DNA of 64,000 bases, from NCBI RefSeq assembly GCF_003111665.1, contig NZ_CP022188.1:2666001-2730000 (forward strand). The letters run 5' to 3'. The notes below the pieces were generated by a model. That model was not told where the DNA came from. It made no database searches and saw only the letters and a list, made by a program, of their open reading frames with translations. The translations under genes were made by a program, and so were the position numbers. Each line of letters starts with the position of its first letter. The stretch's first letter is position 1. Positions 26,311 to 38,201 of the stretch are shown here, piece after piece. Source of the DNA: Parazoarcus communis (lineage in GTDB: Bacteria > Pseudomonadota > Gammaproteobacteria > Burkholderiales > Rhodocyclaceae).

Positions 26311-28338
26311 TCAGCGCAGTCGGCGGGCTGTGTCCACGATGCGTTCGGGCGTCATGCCGAACAGAGTCGCCAGCTCGCCCGCCGGGGCCGATTCTCCAAA
26401 GCGGTCGATGCCGATGACAGCGGCGCGCGGTGCGCCGGCAAGGTATTTCCACCAGCCGTCGGGCTGTGCAGCCTCGATCGCCACGCGCGGAACGTCGGTT
26501 GGCAGCACGGCATCGCGCCATGCTTCGTGCTGGCGGTCGAAGGCTGCGGTGCACGGCATGGAGACGACGCGGGTGGCGATGCCTTCGGCTTGCAGCAGGG
26601 ACCGCGCTTCCATGGCCAGCGAGATCTCTGAGCCGGTGGCAATCAGGACCATCGCAGGCTGGCCGCCGTCGGCTTCGGCCAGCACATAGCCGCCGCGTGC
26701 GATGTCACCGAGGCGTTCGGCGTCGCGCGCTTGATGCTGCAGGTTCTGGCGCGAGCAGGCGATTACGCTGGGGCCGTCCGCGCGCATCACGGCGGCGTTC
26801 CACGCGGCCTGCGTCTCGACTGCGTCGCAAGGGCGCCAGACGTCGAGATTGGGGATCTGCCGCAGGCTGGGCAGGTGCTCGACCGGTTGGTGCGTGGGGC
26901 CGTCTTCGCCGAGGCCGATGGAGTCGTGGGTCATCACGTAGACGACGCGCTGGCGCATCAGCGCGCTCATGCGCATGGCGTTGCGGGCGTAGTCGGAAAA
27001 TACGAGGAAGGTGGCACCGAAGGGCAGATGGCCGCCGTGCAGTGCGATGCCATTGAGGGCGGCGGCCATGCCGAACTCGCGCACGCCCCAGTTGATGTGG
27101 CGCCCCGCCTGGTCGGCGCGCACTGCGCCGCAGCCGGGCCAGTCGGTGAGGTTGGAGTGGGTGAGGTCGGCAGACCCGCCGAGCAGTTCGGGCAGGGCGC
27201 GGGCGAGGCGGCCGATGGCGTGCTGGCTGGCCTTGCGGCTGGCAAGTGTGGCGGCTTCGTTATGCACGCCGCGCAGGATGGCATCGGCGAGGACGCGGAA
27301 CCCGACGGGCAGGCGCTTGGTGATGCGGCGGGTGAATTCTGCGGCGAGTTCGGGCCATTCCTGAGCGTAGGCATCGAACTGTGCCTGCCACGCGCTCTGG
27401 CGGGCGGTGCCCGTTGTGCGGGCATCGAAACTGTTGCGGATTTCTTCGGGGATGTCGAACGGGGCATGATCCCAGCCGAGGGCGGCTCGGGTGGCGGCGA
27501 TCTCGTCCTTGCCCAGCGGCGCGCCATGAACACTGGCGGTACCGGCGCGTGCCGGGCTGCCGCGACCGATGGTGGTGCGGCAGCAGATCAGGGTCGGGCC
27601 GGTGTCGGCTGCGGCGTTGGTGCGTGCGTTACGGATGGCATCATCGACCGCATCGACATCATGACCGTCGACGTTCTCGATGACGTTCCAGCCGCAGGCG
27701 CGAAAGCGTGCCGGGGTGTCGTCGGCGAACCAGCCTGCAACATCTCCGTCGATGGAGATGCGGTTGTCGTCCCAGAAGGCGATCAGTCTGGACAGGCGTT
27801 GCACGCCGGCAAAACTGGCGGCTTCGTGACTGATGCCTTCCATCAGGCAGCCGTCGCCGAGAAAGACCCACGTGTGGTGATCGACGATGGTGTGGTCGGG
27901 TCTGTTGAATTCGGCGGCGAGGAGTTTTTCGGCGAGCGCCATGCCGACGGCGTTGGCGAGGCCTTGGCCGAGGGGGCCGGTGGTGGTTTCGATGCCGGGG
28001 GTGAGTCCGTATTCGGGGTGGCCCGGGGTTTTGCTGTGCAGTTGGCGGAAGCGTTTGAGTTCGTCGAGCGGGAGGTCGTAGCCGCTGAGGTGGAGCAGGG
28101 CGTAGTGCAGCATGGAGCCGTGGCCGTTGCTGAGAATGAAGCGGTCGCGGTCGGGCCAGGTGGGGTCGGCGGGGTTGTGTTTGAGGTGGCGGGTCCACAG
28201 TGCGACGGCGATTTCCGGCATGCCCATGGGCATGCCGGGGTGGCCGGACTGGGCGGCCTCGACGGCGTCGATGGCGAGGAAACGCAGGGCGTTGGCGCAC
28301 AGGGTGTCCTGCGCGGATTGTGACAGGCGCATGTTCAT
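26311..28338 (-). CDS. cbbT: transketolase, cbb operon copy
   Basis: A 675-residue transketolase that moves two-carbon units during ribulose regeneration. Landmarks are [21 protein letters not shown], the thiamine-diphosphate motif '[18 protein letters not shown]', [18 protein letters not shown], and the C-terminal '[14 protein letters not shown]' and '[15 protein letters not shown]'. The ATG at 28338 has GGAG nine bases upstream; an alternative ATG lies two codons further on at 28332. The spacer to the upstream cbbP gene is unusually long (517 bases) and carries three hairpin repeats, whereas the other cbb spacers are 11-69 bases. A paralogue is at 58943-60964. Confidence 0.96.
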   Translation of the reverse strand: MNMRLSQSAQDTLCANALRFLAIDAVEAAQSGHPGMPMGMPEIAVALWTRHLKHNPADPTWPDRDRFILSNGHGSMLHYALLHLSGYDLPLDELKRFRQLHSKTPGHPEYGLTPGIETTTGPLGQGLANAVGMALAEKLLAAEFNRPDHTIVDHHTWVFLGDGCLMEGISHEAASFAGVQRLSRLIAFWDDNRISIDGDVAGWFADDTPARFRACGWNVIENVDGHDVDAVDDAIRNARTNAAADTGPTLICCRTTIGRGSPARAGTASVHGAPLGKDEIAATRAALGWDHAPFDIPEEIRNSFDARTTGTARQSAWQAQFDAYAQEWPELAAEFTRRITKRLPVGFRVLADAILRGVHNEAATLASRKASQHAIGRLARALPELLGGSADLTHSNLTDWPGCGAVRADQAGRHINWGVREFGMAAALNGIALHGGHLPFGATFLVFSDYARNAMRMSALMRQRVVYVMTHDSIGLGEDGPTHQPVEHLPSLRQIPNLDVWRPCDAVETQAAWNAAVMRADGPSVIACSRQNLQHQARDAERLGDIARGGYVLAEADGGQPAMVLIATGSEISLAMEARSLLQAEGIATRVVSMPCTAAFDRQHEAWRDAVLPTDVPRVAIEAAQPDGWWKYLAGAPRAAVIGIDRFGESAPAGELATLFGMTPERIVDTARRLR

Positions 28339-28412
28339 TGGAGTTGGCTCCGGGATGTTGAATTTGTTGGGCGCGTCGTGTGATGCGTGCGTGCCACGAA
28401 GCGCTGAGCGCA

Positions 28413-28488
28413 CGGGGTGTTTGTTCTGCAGCCTGCGGAACTCGCCCTTCGGGCTCAGACAGTCCTCGGCAGCGCCACAAACACCCCG
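28413..28488. repeat. REP-like hairpin unit 1
   Basis: A 76-base unit bounded by a 12-base inverted repeat (CGGGGTGTTTGT / ACAAACACCCCG). The interior contains CTGCGGAACTCGC and CAGACAGTCCTCGGC. The reverse complement of these interior blocks recurs in unit 2, so units 1 and 2 are head to head. Confidence 0.8.
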
Positions 28489-28579
28489 CACACTCAGCTT
28501 GGCGCGGGTGGCTTCATGCAGTCCGTCAGGCGTGGCAGCAACTCATTTTTTTCAGAACTGGCACGTGCTCCGTGGTGTG

Positions 28580-28660
28580 CGGGGCATTCACGGAGCGGCC
28601 GAGGACTGTCTGAGTGAGCGCAGCGAGCGAGTTCCGCAGGCTGACGGAGTGAATGCCCCG
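28580..28660. repeat. REP-like hairpin unit 2 (inverted copy)
   Basis: An 81-base unit bounded by CGGGGCATTCAC / GTGAATGCCCCG. Its interior (GCCGAGGACTGTCTG, then GCGAGTTCCGCAG) is the reverse complement of the interior of unit 1, with differences in the terminal repeat bases. Confidence 0.78.
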
Positions 28661-28740
28661 TGCGCCACGAAGCGCAGGCACGGTCGCTCGCAAACCATCG
28701 GACGCCTGATGTTTCCCTGGCTGACGCAACTGCCGGCTGC

Positions 28741-28809
28741 ACGAGGTGTTTGTTCCGCGTTCTGCGGAATGGGCGCGTACAGTCCTCGATCGCTGCACAA
28801 ACACCTCGT
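28741..28809. repeat. REP-like hairpin unit 3
   Basis: A 69-base unit bounded by a 13-base inverted repeat (ACGAGGTGTTTGT / ACAAACACCTCGT). The interior (TTCTGCGGAA and ACAGTCCTCG) matches unit 1 in the same orientation but is shortened. Confidence 0.78.
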
Positions 28810-28855
28810 ACAGCCCACGCGGCGCCTGTGCTGGTGTTGAGTTGGGTGGAGGTCG

Positions 28856-29734
28856 TCACAGCAGTTTCCTCCGCCGTTCCATCAGGCGCCAGATGAACGG
28901 GGTGAAGATCAGCTGCATCGCCAGTTCCATCTTGCCGCCGGGCACGACGATGGTGTTGGCCCGACTCATGAAGCTGCCGTCGATCATGTTCTGCAGGTAG
29001 GGAAAGTCGATGCCCTTGGGGTTGGCGAAGCGGATCACCACCATGGACTCGTCGGCGGTAGGAATGGTGCGGGCGATGAAGGGGTTGGAGGTGTCCACCA
29101 TCGGTACGCGCTGGAAGTTCACATGGGTGCGGGAGAACTGCGGCACCACGTAGTGCACGTAGTCGTGCATGCGACGCAGGATGGTGTCGGTCACCGCCTC
29201 GGTCGAATAGCCGCGCATGTTCTTGTCGCGGTGCAGCTTCTGGATCCATTCCAGGTTGACCACCGGCACCACGCCGATCAGCAGGTCGGGGAAGCGGGCG
29301 ATGTCGGCGCCTTCCATCTGCACCGCACCGTGCAGGCCCTCGTAGAACAGCAGGTCGGTGCCGGTCGGGATCTCTTCCCACTCGGTGAAGGTGCCGGGTT
29401 CCTGGTTGTAGGCGGCCGCCTCCTCAAGGTTGTGAAGGTACTTGCGGCGGCGGCCACTGCCCGATTCGGCATAGGTCCGGAACAGTTTCTCCAGTTCTGA
29501 AAAGAGGTTGGCCTCGGCGCCGAAGTGGCTGAAACGGGACAACTCGCCGCCAGCTTCGGCAGCGGCCAGTTTCTCGCGCATGGTCTTGCGGTCGAAGGCA
29601 TGGAAGCTGTCGCCCTCGATCACTGCAGCAGTCACGCTCTCGCGCCGGAAGATTTCCTCGAAGGTGCGCTGGACCGTGCTGGTGCCGGCGCCGGACGAGC
29701 CGGTGATGGCAACGATGGGGTGGCGTTCGGACAT
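28856..29734 (-). CDS. cbbP: phosphoribulokinase, cbb operon copy
   Basis: A 292-residue proteobacterial (class I) phosphoribulokinase, the Calvin-cycle-specific enzyme that phosphorylates ribulose 5-phosphate. The ATP loop is AITGSSGAGTSTV; the substrate region has EGDSFHAFDRKTM, FSHFGAEANLF and FYEGLHGAV. 'NLEWIQKLHRDK', 'RRMHDYVHYVVPQFSRTHVN' and SMVVIRFANPKGIDFPYL complete the family pattern. The ATG at 29734 sits behind AAGGAGG. It is 11 bases downstream of cbbF. A second phosphoribulokinase gene is at 61126-62001. The 5' end of the long open frame beyond 29734 overlaps cbbF and is not coding. Confidence 0.97.
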   Translation of the reverse strand: MSERHPIVAITGSSGAGTSTVQRTFEEIFRRESVTAAVIEGDSFHAFDRKTMREKLAAAEAGGELSRFSHFGAEANLFSELEKLFRTYAESGSGRRRKYLHNLEEAAAYNQEPGTFTEWEEIPTGTDLLFYEGLHGAVQMEGADIARFPDLLIGVVPVVNLEWIQKLHRDKNMRGYSTEAVTDTILRRMHDYVHYVVPQFSRTHVNFQRVPMVDTSNPFIARTIPTADESMVVIRFANPKGIDFPYLQNMIDGSFMSRANTIVVPGGKMELAMQLIFTPFIWRLMERRRKLL

Positions 29735-29745
29735 GGTCGTCCTCC

Positions 29746-30834
29746 TTACTGTGAGAAGGCGTGGTTGTCGCTGAACAGCGAACGGGTGTTGAACAGCGGC
29801 AGCGGGCGTTCGAGGCCAGCGGTCGGGTCGGCGTGGTAGGTCTCGACGCGTTCGACCTCTTCGCGTGATCCGAACACGAAGCCGATGCGCTGATGCAGGG
29901 CCTCGGGTTTGACCTCGAGCACCGGACCGCTTGCTGTCGAGGCGCGTCCGCCTGCCTGTTCGACAATGAAACCGATCGGATTGCACTCGTAGAGCAGGCG
30001 CAGGCGGCCCGGGCGGCTGGGGGCCTTGTTGTCGCGCGGATAAAGGAACACGCCGCCACGCATCAGGATGCGGTGGGTTTCGGCCACCAGCGACGCGATC
30101 CAGCGCATGTTGAAGTCGGCGCCGCGCGGTCCGCTGTGACCCGCGAGACATTCGTCTACATAGCGTCGCACCGGCGGCTCCCAGAAGCGCGAGTTGGATG
30201 CGTTGATGGCGAACTCGCGGGTACTGTCCGGCACCCGGATGTCCGGATGGGTGAGGAAGAAGTCGCCGAGAATCGGGTTGAAGGTGAAGCCTGCCACGCC
30301 GGTTCCGACACTCAGCACCAGCATTGTGGAGGGGCCGTAGATCGCATAGCCGGCGGCAACCTGGCGTGTGCCGGGTTGCAGGAAGTCGTTGGCGACCGCG
30401 TCCTCGCCGGGCGTGGGGGCGCGCAGGATGGAGAAAATGCTGCCGACCGAGACATTGACGTCGATATTGCTCGAGCCGTCCAGGGGGTCGAACACCAGCA
30501 GGTATTTGCCGCGGGCGTGACCTGCGGGCAAGGGGATGGGGGCTTCGTTTTCCTCCGACACCATGCCGGCGAGACCGCCCCCCCAGTGGGTGGCGCGCAG
30601 GAAGATGCCGTCGGCCAGCACGTCGAGCTTTTTCTGCTGCTCGCCCTGCACATTGGCGCTGCCATGGTCGCCGAGCATGTCGGCGAGTGCGCCGTGGGCA
30701 ACGGCGCGCGAGATGGCCTTGCAGGCCTGGGCGACCTGCAGGATCAGGGCGTTGAGTTCCCCTGTGGCTTCGGGGTGGTGACGGCGTTGGTCGATCAGGT
30801 ACTCGGTCAGGGTGCTGCGCTCGATGTTGAACAT
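29746..30834 (-). CDS. cbbF: class I fructose-1,6-bisphosphatase
   Basis: A 362-residue class I FBPase that dephosphorylates fructose 1,6-bisphosphate (and often sedoheptulose bisphosphate) in the Calvin cycle. The metal motif is LLVFDPLDGSSNIDVNVSVG, preceded by GMVSEENEAP. Later 'NMRWIASLVAETHRILMRGGVFLYP' and 'LLYECNPIGFIVEQAGG' match the sugar-phosphate site. The ATG at 30834 gives MFNIERSTLTEYL, the usual N-terminus. The gene lies 22 bases after cbbX and 11 bases before cbbP. No second class I FBPase is seen in the window. Confidence 0.96.
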   Translation of the reverse strand: MFNIERSTLTEYLIDQRRHHPEATGELNALILQVAQACKAISRAVAHGALADMLGDHGSANVQGEQQKKLDVLADGIFLRATHWGGGLAGMVSEENEAPIPLPAGHARGKYLLVFDPLDGSSNIDVNVSVGSIFSILRAPTPGEDAVANDFLQPGTRQVAAGYAIYGPSTMLVLSVGTGVAGFTFNPILGDFFLTHPDIRVPDSTREFAINASNSRFWEPPVRRYVDECLAGHSGPRGADFNMRWIASLVAETHRILMRGGVFLYPRDNKAPSRPGRLRLLYECNPIGFIVEQAGGRASTASGPVLEVKPEALHQRIGFVFGSREEVERVETYHADPTAGLERPLPLFNTRSLFSDNHAFSQ

Positions 30835-30856
30835 GGGGCGGCCTCTGTGTGCGGGT

Positions 30857-31849
30857 TCAGTAGTCGCTGCGGTCGGTACCGCGCTCGGGGTCGAAGTCGA
30901 GTTCGGTATCGAACGTCGGTTCGGTGGTCGTTGCCGGCCTGGCAAACTGGCGACTGGCGCGTACGTCGGCCTCGCTCAGCGTGCACAGCGCGCTGGCATC
31001 AACCGTGGATCCAGTCTCGAACAGACGCAGGGCCTGGCGCAGGCGCATGCGGTCGAGTGCATTGCGGATGCTGCGCGCGTTGGCGAAGTGGGGGCGGGTG
31101 CGGCGCAGGGCGATGTACTCGTCGAAGGCGAGGCGCGCGGCGGGTTCGAAGCGATAGTTCCACTGCGCGAGCATGCGTTCGGCGATCTCGCCGAGTTCGC
31201 TGCTGGCGTAGTCCGGGAAGTCCACATGGTGGGCGATGCGTGACTTCATGCCCGGGTTCGACTCGAAGAAGCGCTCCATGCGGTCGGCGTAGCCGGCGAG
31301 GATCACCACCAGATCGTCGCGCTGGTTCTCCATCACCTGCAGCAGGATCTCGATGGCCTCCTGCCCGTAGTCCTTTTCGTTCTCTGGACGGTACAGGTAA
31401 TAGGCTTCGTCGATGAACAGCACCCCGCCCATGGCGCGTTTGAGGACTTCCTTGGTTTTGGGGGCGGTGTGGCCGATGTACTGGCCGACGAGATCGTCGC
31501 GGGTGACGGCGACGACGTGGCCGCGCCGACAATAGCCGAGTCGCTGGAGGATCTCGGCCATGCGCATGGCGACCGTGGTCTTGCCGGTCCCCGGGTTGCC
31601 GGTAAAGCTCATGTGCAGCGAAGGCGCTGCGGTCGTGAGCCCGAGGCGCTGGCGCACCCGGTCGACCAGCAGCAGTGCGGCGATTTCGCGCACCCGGCGC
31701 TTGACCGGCGCGAGACCGACCAGATCGTGGTCCAGCCGTTCGAGGACGTCGCCAATGCCGGCGTCGGCGTATTCGGCGGCGAGGTCGATGCTTGCATCGG
31801 ATGTGGGCGGTGTTTCGCCCGTCAGGCCTTGCAGGTCACTGGCGCTCAT
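30857..31849 (-). CDS. cbbX: CbbX, red-type RuBisCO activase (AAA+)
   Basis: A 330-residue AAA+ ATPase that remodels inhibited red-type RuBisCO by pulling the C-terminal tail of the large subunit. Walker A is [19 protein letters not shown] and Walker B is [15 protein letters not shown]; the sensor and arginine region is '[17 protein letters not shown]'. The ATG at 31849 is behind GGAGGAG; an upstream in-frame ATG at 31864 overlaps that ribosome site. The gene directly follows cbbS (69 bases). The pairing of CbbX with a red-type CbbL, here with an extended C-terminus, is the expected one. Confidence 0.96.
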   Translation of the reverse strand: MSASDLQGLTGETPPTSDASIDLAAEYADAGIGDVLERLDHDLVGLAPVKRRVREIAALLLVDRVRQRLGLTTAAPSLHMSFTGNPGTGKTTVAMRMAEILQRLGYCRRGHVVAVTRDDLVGQYIGHTAPKTKEVLKRAMGGVLFIDEAYYLYRPENEKDYGQEAIEILLQVMENQRDDLVVILAGYADRMERFFESNPGMKSRIAHHVDFPDYASSELGEIAERMLAQWNYRFEPAARLAFDEYIALRRTRPHFANARSIRNALDRMRLRQALRLFETGSTVDASALCTLSEADVRASRQFARPATTTEPTFDTELDFDPERGTDRSDY

Positions 31850-31918
31850 GTCGGTCTCCTCCATGCAGCATTCGGTGTGCGGGCGGAATGCGTTGTTCCG
31901 CCCTGCGTTCGGCCGGCT

Positions 31919-32344
31919 TCAGCCGGCGTATCGGGCGCCCTCTGTACCTGCGCCCACGGCGTAGCTTTCGAGCGTGTAGCGCAGGTTTCGTCCTCCGGTC
32001 TCCTGGCGTACCAGACGGAAGCCGGGTTCGCTCGGGGGGCGCTGGACGATGAAGGACATGCGCACTGTCTCCCAGCCCTTGGTCGAATCGAATGCGTTCA
32101 CCCGGATGTAGTGTCCGGGATTGGCCTGCCTGCAGGCCTGCAACTCCTGCATGACGCCGGCCGGGTCGGCCAGGTCGAACATCGGCAGGCCCCACATCAA
32201 CCAGTAGGTGTTGCGCGGATGCGGATCGTCCGTATATTCGAGTGCGACCGCCCAGCCCTGGTTCAGGCAATAGTGAATCTGGGCCCCGATCTGGCTGTCG
32301 CTCAGATCGGGCAGGAATGAAAAGCAGCCCTGAGTGATGCGCAT
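31919..32344 (-). CDS. cbbS: RuBisCO small subunit, red type
   Basis: A 141-residue small subunit. It begins [20 protein letters not shown] and includes [36 protein letters not shown] and [14 protein letters not shown], all red-type features. The C-terminal extension ([13 protein letters not shown]) corresponds to the beta hairpins that fill the central channel of red-type RuBisCO. The ATG at 32344 has a GAGGAGACACC site. It is 44 bases downstream of cbbL. Open-frame sequence beyond the ATG belongs to the cbbL coding region. Confidence 0.97.
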   Translation of the reverse strand: MRITQGCFSFLPDLSDSQIGAQIHYCLNQGWAVALEYTDDPHPRNTYWLMWGLPMFDLADPAGVMQELQACRQANPGHYIRVNAFDSTKGWETVRMSFIVQRPPSEPGFRLVRQETGGRNLRYTLESYAVGAGTEGARYAG

Positions 32345-32388
32345 GGTGGTGTCTCCTCGTTCTGTTCTGATGGTTTCGTGCTGCGCGA

Positions 32389-33947
<1,559 letters not shown>

Positions 33948-34868
33948 ATGAGACTCGCGCATCGCCTGACCTTGAAGCAGCTCCGTGCAATCGTCGCCGT
34001 GGCCGATACCTCCAGCTTCACGCAGGCAGCCCGCCTGCTGCACCTCACGCAGCCTGCGGTGTCGATGCAGATCAAGGAGCTCGAGACGGTGGTCGGTCAG
34101 GTGCTGGTGGACGGTCGGCGGGAAATCCGCCTCACCCCCGCCGGGGAGGTGCTGGTGCGCAGGGCGCGTGAAGCGCTGCTTGCACTGGAGCTGGCCGAAG
34201 TGGAACTCAAGTCGATGCGAGGCGTGGCCTCGGGAACCCTGGAGGTCGTGGCCATCACCACCGCAGAGTATTTCGTGCCCCACCTGCTGGCGGAGTTCGG
34301 ACGCCGCTACCCGGACATCAAGTTCCGCCTGACGGTGGAGAACCGCGACCGCGTGCATGCACTGCTTCAGGAGCAGCGTGCCGACCTCGCGATCATGGGT
34401 CAGCCGCCGGGGGGCATGGCCTTGCGCCGGATTCCGTTTTCGCCACATCGTCTGTCCTTCGTTGCCCGCCCGGACCACCCACTGGCGGCGCGGCGCAATA
34501 TCCCGCCTGCCGCACTCGCCGGTGAGCGACTGTTGCTGCGCGAACGCGGGTCGGGCACGCGCAGCAACCTCGAGCGTTTTCTGCGCGCGCACGGCGTCAA
34601 GCCACTTGCCGCAGACGAACTCGGTAGCAACGAGACCCTGAAGCAGGCCGTGATGGCGGGCATGGGCATCGCCTTCCTGTCCCACCACACCTTTGCAATG
34701 GAGGTCGAGAGCGGTCGCCTGGTCCGGCTCGATGTGGTCGACACGCCGGTGATCCGCGAGTGGAACGTGCTGGTCCATGCCGAACGTCCGCTGACACCCG
34801 CGCTGGAGGCGCTGCTCGACTTCCTGCAGTCGGATGGGGCGTCGATGATGCGCGCGATCACCGGGTGA
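33948..34868 (+). CDS. cbbR: CbbR, LysR-type regulator of the cbb operon
   Basis: A 306-residue LysR protein divergent from cbbL. The DNA-binding helix is TLKQLRAIVAVADTSSFTQAARLLHLTQPAVSMQIKELE (given here as the fold, residues about 9-47), and 'DGRREIRLTPAGEVLVRRA' follows. The effector domain contains TLEVVAITTAEYFVPHLLAEF and MGQPPGGMALRRIPF, typical of CbbR proteins, which sense metabolites such as RuBP, PEP or NADPH. Position next to a form I RuBisCO operon makes the assignment firm. It most likely activates cbbL and represses itself. Confidence 0.93.
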   Translation: MRLAHRLTLKQLRAIVAVADTSSFTQAARLLHLTQPAVSMQIKELETVVGQVLVDGRREIRLTPAGEVLVRRAREALLALELAEVELKSMRGVASGTLEVVAITTAEYFVPHLLAEFGRRYPDIKFRLTVENRDRVHALLQEQRADLAIMGQPPGGMALRRIPFSPHRLSFVARPDHPLAARRNIPPAALAGERLLLRERGSGTRSNLERFLRAHGVKPLAADELGSNETLKQAVMAGMGIAFLSHHTFAMEVESGRLVRLDVVDTPVIREWNVLVHAERPLTPALEALLDFLQSDGASMMRAITG

Positions 34869-35033
34869 CTCGCTGCTGGCCGGGTCTTCAGCCTGCCCGG
34901 ATGAGAACCGGAGCGCGCGGGCAGGGCCGACATCGCGGGTTCAGGGGCAGGGCGTACGGCCGCAACCGGGTGGTGTGCCTTGGCGCGGAGAAGTGGTCCG
35001 GGCAGAAGGAAACCGGCGGCGCGGTCGCCGCGC

Positions 35034-35459
35034 TCAGTCGCCCCGCTTGCCGACGAACTTGAGCTCGAAGCGCTGCCGTCCCTCGCGCTCGAACGCGGCG
35101 ACGTCCCAGTCGCCCGGCAGCAGCAGATCCGCGTATTCGGGCCGAAACACGTAGGCCTCGGCAGCCAGTTGTCTTCCCGCTGCGTCCACGACGGTCACTG
35201 CGCTGCGCTGGTACTGCTCGCCCTCGAAGGCGTCCAGGCGCGCCAGCGCCGCCGGGGGAAGGTCGAGGTAGAGCACGCCGCTGACCGCATGGCCGGGGGT
35301 GGCGACCATGCCCGGGTAATCCTCACCGCGCACCGGGTGCCGGCGATGGTCCTCGAGTACGGCGGGGACCGCCGCCGGCTTCATTCCGCACACCTCGAAC
35401 ATGATGTGCGGGATCATCAGCGAGCCGTAGGTAAAGCAGTGTCGATTGTGTCCGGTCAT
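35034..35459 (-). CDS. gamma-glutamylcyclotransferase-like (AIG2) protein
   Basis: A 141-residue AIG2-like protein. The binding loop is CFTYGSLMIPHIMF and the likely catalytic glutamate is in LDAFEGEQYQRSAVTV. Such proteins release 5-oxoproline from gamma-glutamyl compounds, though many family members have unproven substrates. It lies downstream of fba on the same strand after a terminator and converges with cbbR. Its own promoter would have to lie in the 85-base spacer that contains the terminator. Confidence 0.85.
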   Translation of the reverse strand: MTGHNRHCFTYGSLMIPHIMFEVCGMKPAAVPAVLEDHRRHPVRGEDYPGMVATPGHAVSGVLYLDLPPAALARLDAFEGEQYQRSAVTVVDAAGRQLAAEAYVFRPEYADLLLPGDWDVAAFEREGRQRFELKFVGKRGD

Positions 35460-35490
35460 CGGGGCAGGTCCGTTGTGTTGTGTCCGAGGC

Positions 35491-35516
35491 GAAAAAAAGC
35501 GCGCCAGTGGCGCGCT
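35491..35516 (-). terminator. intrinsic terminator after fba
   Basis: An 8-bp stem (AGCGCGCC / GGCGCGCT) with a three-base loop, followed on the minus strand by TTTTTTTCG. It lies 28 bases past the aldolase stop codon. Confidence 0.9.
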
Positions 35517-35544
35517 CTTGTGCAGCTTCGTCGCCAGAAGGCGA

Positions 35545-36609
35545 TCAGCGTACGACTTGCGTCAGTTCGCCGGCCTTGTAGCGCGCAGCGATCTTCTCCA
35601 GCGACAGCGGCTTGATCTTTGAGGCCATGCCAGCGCAACCGAAGGCTTCGAAACGTGCCTTGCACACCAGCTTGGCGGCTTCGCGAGCGGGCTTGTTGAA
35701 CTCGCGCGGGTCGAACTTGGACGGGTTCTCGAACAGGAACTTGCGCACCGCGCCCGTCATTGCCAGGCGGATGTCGGTGTCGATGTTGATCTTGCGCACG
35801 CCGTGCTTGATGCCCTGCACGATTTCCTCGACCGGCACGCCGTAGGTTTCCTTCATGTCGCCGCCGTACTGGCGAATGATCTCGAGCAGCTCCTGCGGCA
35901 CGGACGACGAACCATGCATCACCAGGTGGGTGTTGGGCAGGCGGGCGTGGATGGCCTTGATGCGCTCGATGGCGAGGATGTCGCCGGTGGGCTTGCGGGT
36001 GAACTTGTAGGCGCCGTGGCTGGTGCCGATGGCGATGGCGAGCGCGTCGCAGTCGGTCTGCTTGACGAAGTCGGCAGCCTGGTCGGGGTCGGTCAGCATC
36101 TGGCTGTGGTCGAGCGTGCCTTCGGCGCCGATGCCGTCTTCCTCACCGGCCTGGCCGGTCTCGAGCGAGCCGAGGCAGCCCAGTTCGCCTTCGACGCTGA
36201 CGCCGATCGCGTGCGAAAACTTCACGACCTCGCGGGTAACGGCGACGTTGTATTCGTAGGAGGAGGGGGTCTTGCCGTCTTCGAGCAGCGAACCGTCCAT
36301 CATCACGCTGGAAAAGCCGGAGCGGATCGCGCCCATGCAGATGGCGGGGCTCTGGCCGTGATCCTGGTGCATCACGACAGGAATGTTCGGATAGGTTTCG
36401 ACTGCAGCTTCGATAAGGTGGCGCAGGAAGGCTTCGCCGGCATACTTACGGGCACCGGCGGAGGCCTGCATGATCACCGGGCTGTCAGACTCGGCAGCCG
36501 CTTCCATGATGGCCTGAACCTGTTCAAGGTTATTGACGTTGAAGGCAGGCAGACCATAGGTGTGTTCGGCGGCGTGGTCGAGCAGCTGGCGCATGGACAC
36601 GAGAGGCAT
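35545..36609 (-). CDS. fba: class II fructose-bisphosphate aldolase, second copy
   Basis: A 354-residue zinc aldolase, closely similar to the cbb operon copy ([22 protein letters not shown] compare [25 protein letters not shown]). The zinc segment is [14 protein letters not shown] and the phosphate-binding stretch is [13 protein letters not shown]. It lies downstream of pyruvate kinase on the same strand (146-base spacer) and is followed by a strong terminator. It is likely the glycolytic/gluconeogenic housekeeping enzyme. The two copies differ mainly near the C-terminus, where this one has a [10 protein letters not shown] tail. Confidence 0.95.
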   Translation of the reverse strand: MPLVSMRQLLDHAAEHTYGLPAFNVNNLEQVQAIMEAAAESDSPVIMQASAGARKYAGEAFLRHLIEAAVETYPNIPVVMHQDHGQSPAICMGAIRSGFSSVMMDGSLLEDGKTPSSYEYNVAVTREVVKFSHAIGVSVEGELGCLGSLETGQAGEEDGIGAEGTLDHSQMLTDPDQAADFVKQTDCDALAIAIGTSHGAYKFTRKPTGDILAIERIKAIHARLPNTHLVMHGSSSVPQELLEIIRQYGGDMKETYGVPVEEIVQGIKHGVRKINIDTDIRLAMTGAVRKFLFENPSKFDPREFNKPAREAAKLVCKARFEAFGCAGMASKIKPLSLEKIAARYKAGELTQVVR

Positions 36610-36755
36610 CAGAAATCTCCGGGGGTCGCCGGCGCTGGGTGGCCGGTCAATGGTCAGGTTGAATAAAGCGGCATTTTATCCCGTGAGCGGCTCCAGCCGG
36701 AACCGGCTCACACGGATTGAGACAATCGACGCGGTAATTTCACCACACGCGCGGC

Positions 36756-38201
36756 TCATTCGTCGCTGTTTGGCGGGTGATGATCGCCGACGCGCACGAT
36801 CTTCAGGGTGTTGGTGCCACCGGTGGTGCCGATGGGTTCGCCGATCGTGAGCACGATCAGGTCGCCGTATTCGACGACCCCCTGGTCGAGCAGAATCTGC
36901 TCAGCTTCCCACAGCAATACGTCGCGGTCGACATGGAGCTGGCTCATCAGCAGCGGATACACCTCGCGATACAGCGTCATCTGGTTGCGCGCGCTGATCT
37001 CCGGGGTGAGGGCGTAAATCGGCACGCCACAGATCGGCCGGCTCATCCACAGCGCGGTCGACCCGGTCTGGGTCAGCGAGGCGATGGCCTTCACCTTCAG
37101 ATGGTAGGCAGTCCAGATCGCCGCCATTGCAATCGATTGGTCGATGCGGGTGAATACCCGGTCCAGCACCTCGCGGTCGAGCCCGATTTCAGCCGATTTT
37201 TCCGCTTCGAGGCATACCCGGCTCATCGCCTCGACCACTTCGACCGGGAAGTTGCCGGAGGCTGTTTCGGCCGACAGCATCACCGCATCGGTGCCATCGA
37301 GCACCGCATTGGCGACGTCCGAGACCTCGGCGCGGGTTGGCACCGGGCTGCCGATCATCGACTCCATCATCTGCGTGGCAGTGATGGTGAGCTTGTTGCG
37401 GTCGCGCGCGGCGCGGATCATCTTTTTCTGCAGCGCCGGCACGGCGGCGTCGCCCACTTCAACCGCAAGGTCGCCGCGGGCCACCATGATGCCGTCCGAT
37501 GCATCGAGAATCTCACTCAGGTTGGCGACCGCCTCGGTACGTTCGATCTTGGCGATTAGCAGCGATTCGCTGCCTGCCGCGCGCAGGAGCTGACGCGCCA
37601 TGTACATGTCAGCTGCACTCTTGGGGAAAGACACCGCCACGAAGTCGACGCCGATTTGCGCCGCGGTCTTGATGTCGTCCATGTCCTTGGCGGTGAGCGC
37701 CGGCGCCGTCAGTCCGCCGCCCTGGCGATTGATGCCCTTGTTGTTCGACAACTCTCCGCCCACGCGCACGCGGGTGTGGATTTCATGGCCGATCACGCGC
37801 TCGACCACCAGCTTGAGTCGGCCGTCGTCGAGCAGCAGGACGTCGCCCGGCTTCACGTCCTTGGGCAGATCCTTGTAGTCCAGCCCGACACGCTCGGCAT
37901 TGCCGGTCTCGCAGCGTGCATCGAGAATGAAGGACGCGTCGCCCGTGAGCGTGACCCGGCCATTTTCGAACTTTCCCACCCGGATCTTGGGCCCTTGCAG
38001 GTCGGCAAGGATGCCCACCGGCCGGCCGGTGCGCGCCGATGCCTCGCGGATGGCGCTGGCGCGGGCAATGTGATCCTCCGCCTTGCCATGGGAAAAGTTC
38101 ATCCGTACCACATCCACGCCCGCATGGACCATGCGTTCGAGCACTTGGGGGTCGGTCGAGGCAGGGCCCAGTGTGGCTACGATCTTTGTATGGCGTGGCA
38201 T
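36756..38201 (-). CDS. pyk: pyruvate kinase
   Basis: A 481-residue pyruvate kinase converting PEP and ADP to pyruvate and ATP. It starts [18 protein letters not shown] and shows [48 protein letters not shown] and [18 protein letters not shown] (substrate and metal site). The C-terminal allosteric domain is complete. The ATG at 38201 has an AGGAGACCGC site. It heads a pyk-fba pair on the minus strand, 148 bases from the plus-strand block at 38350. Confidence 0.96.
   Translation of the reverse strand: MPRHTKIVATLGPASTDPQVLERMVHAGVDVVRMNFSHGKAEDHIARASAIREASARTGRPVGILADLQGPKIRVGKFENGRVTLTGDASFILDARCETGNAERVGLDYKDLPKDVKPGDVLLLDDGRLKLVVERVIGHEIHTRVRVGGELSNNKGINRQGGGLTAPALTAKDMDDIKTAAQIGVDFVAVSFPKSAADMYMARQLLRAAGSESLLIAKIERTEAVANLSEILDASDGIMVARGDLAVEVGDAAVPALQKKMIRAARDRNKLTITATQMMESMIGSPVPTRAEVSDVANAVLDGTDAVMLSAETASGNFPVEVVEAMSRVCLEAEKSAEIGLDREVLDRVFTRIDQSIAMAAIWTAYHLKVKAIASLTQTGSTALWMSRPICGVPIYALTPEISARNQMTLYREVYPLLMSQLHVDRDVLLWEAEQILLDQGVVEYGDLIVLTIGEPIGTTGGTNTLKIVRVGDHHPPNSDE

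Larger units (their letters stand above)
28339..28855. other. long cbbP-cbbT spacer with hairpin repeats
   Basis: This 517-base stretch inside the cbb operon has no convincing gene. Short open frames in it arise from the repeats. It holds three imperfect hairpin units listed separately, plus a twice-repeated flank (CCACGAAGCGC at about 28394 and 28665) that suggests the unit is longer than the hairpin. It also holds a T-rich stretch at about 28549-28555. It separates the cbbLSXFP part from cbbTGA within one transcriptional direction. Confidence 0.75.

Noticed and set aside
28413..28809. Hairpin repeats considered as a CRISPR array or an insertion sequence.
   Set aside because: Units are inverted hairpins of unequal length without regular spacers, and no transposase or cas gene is present.
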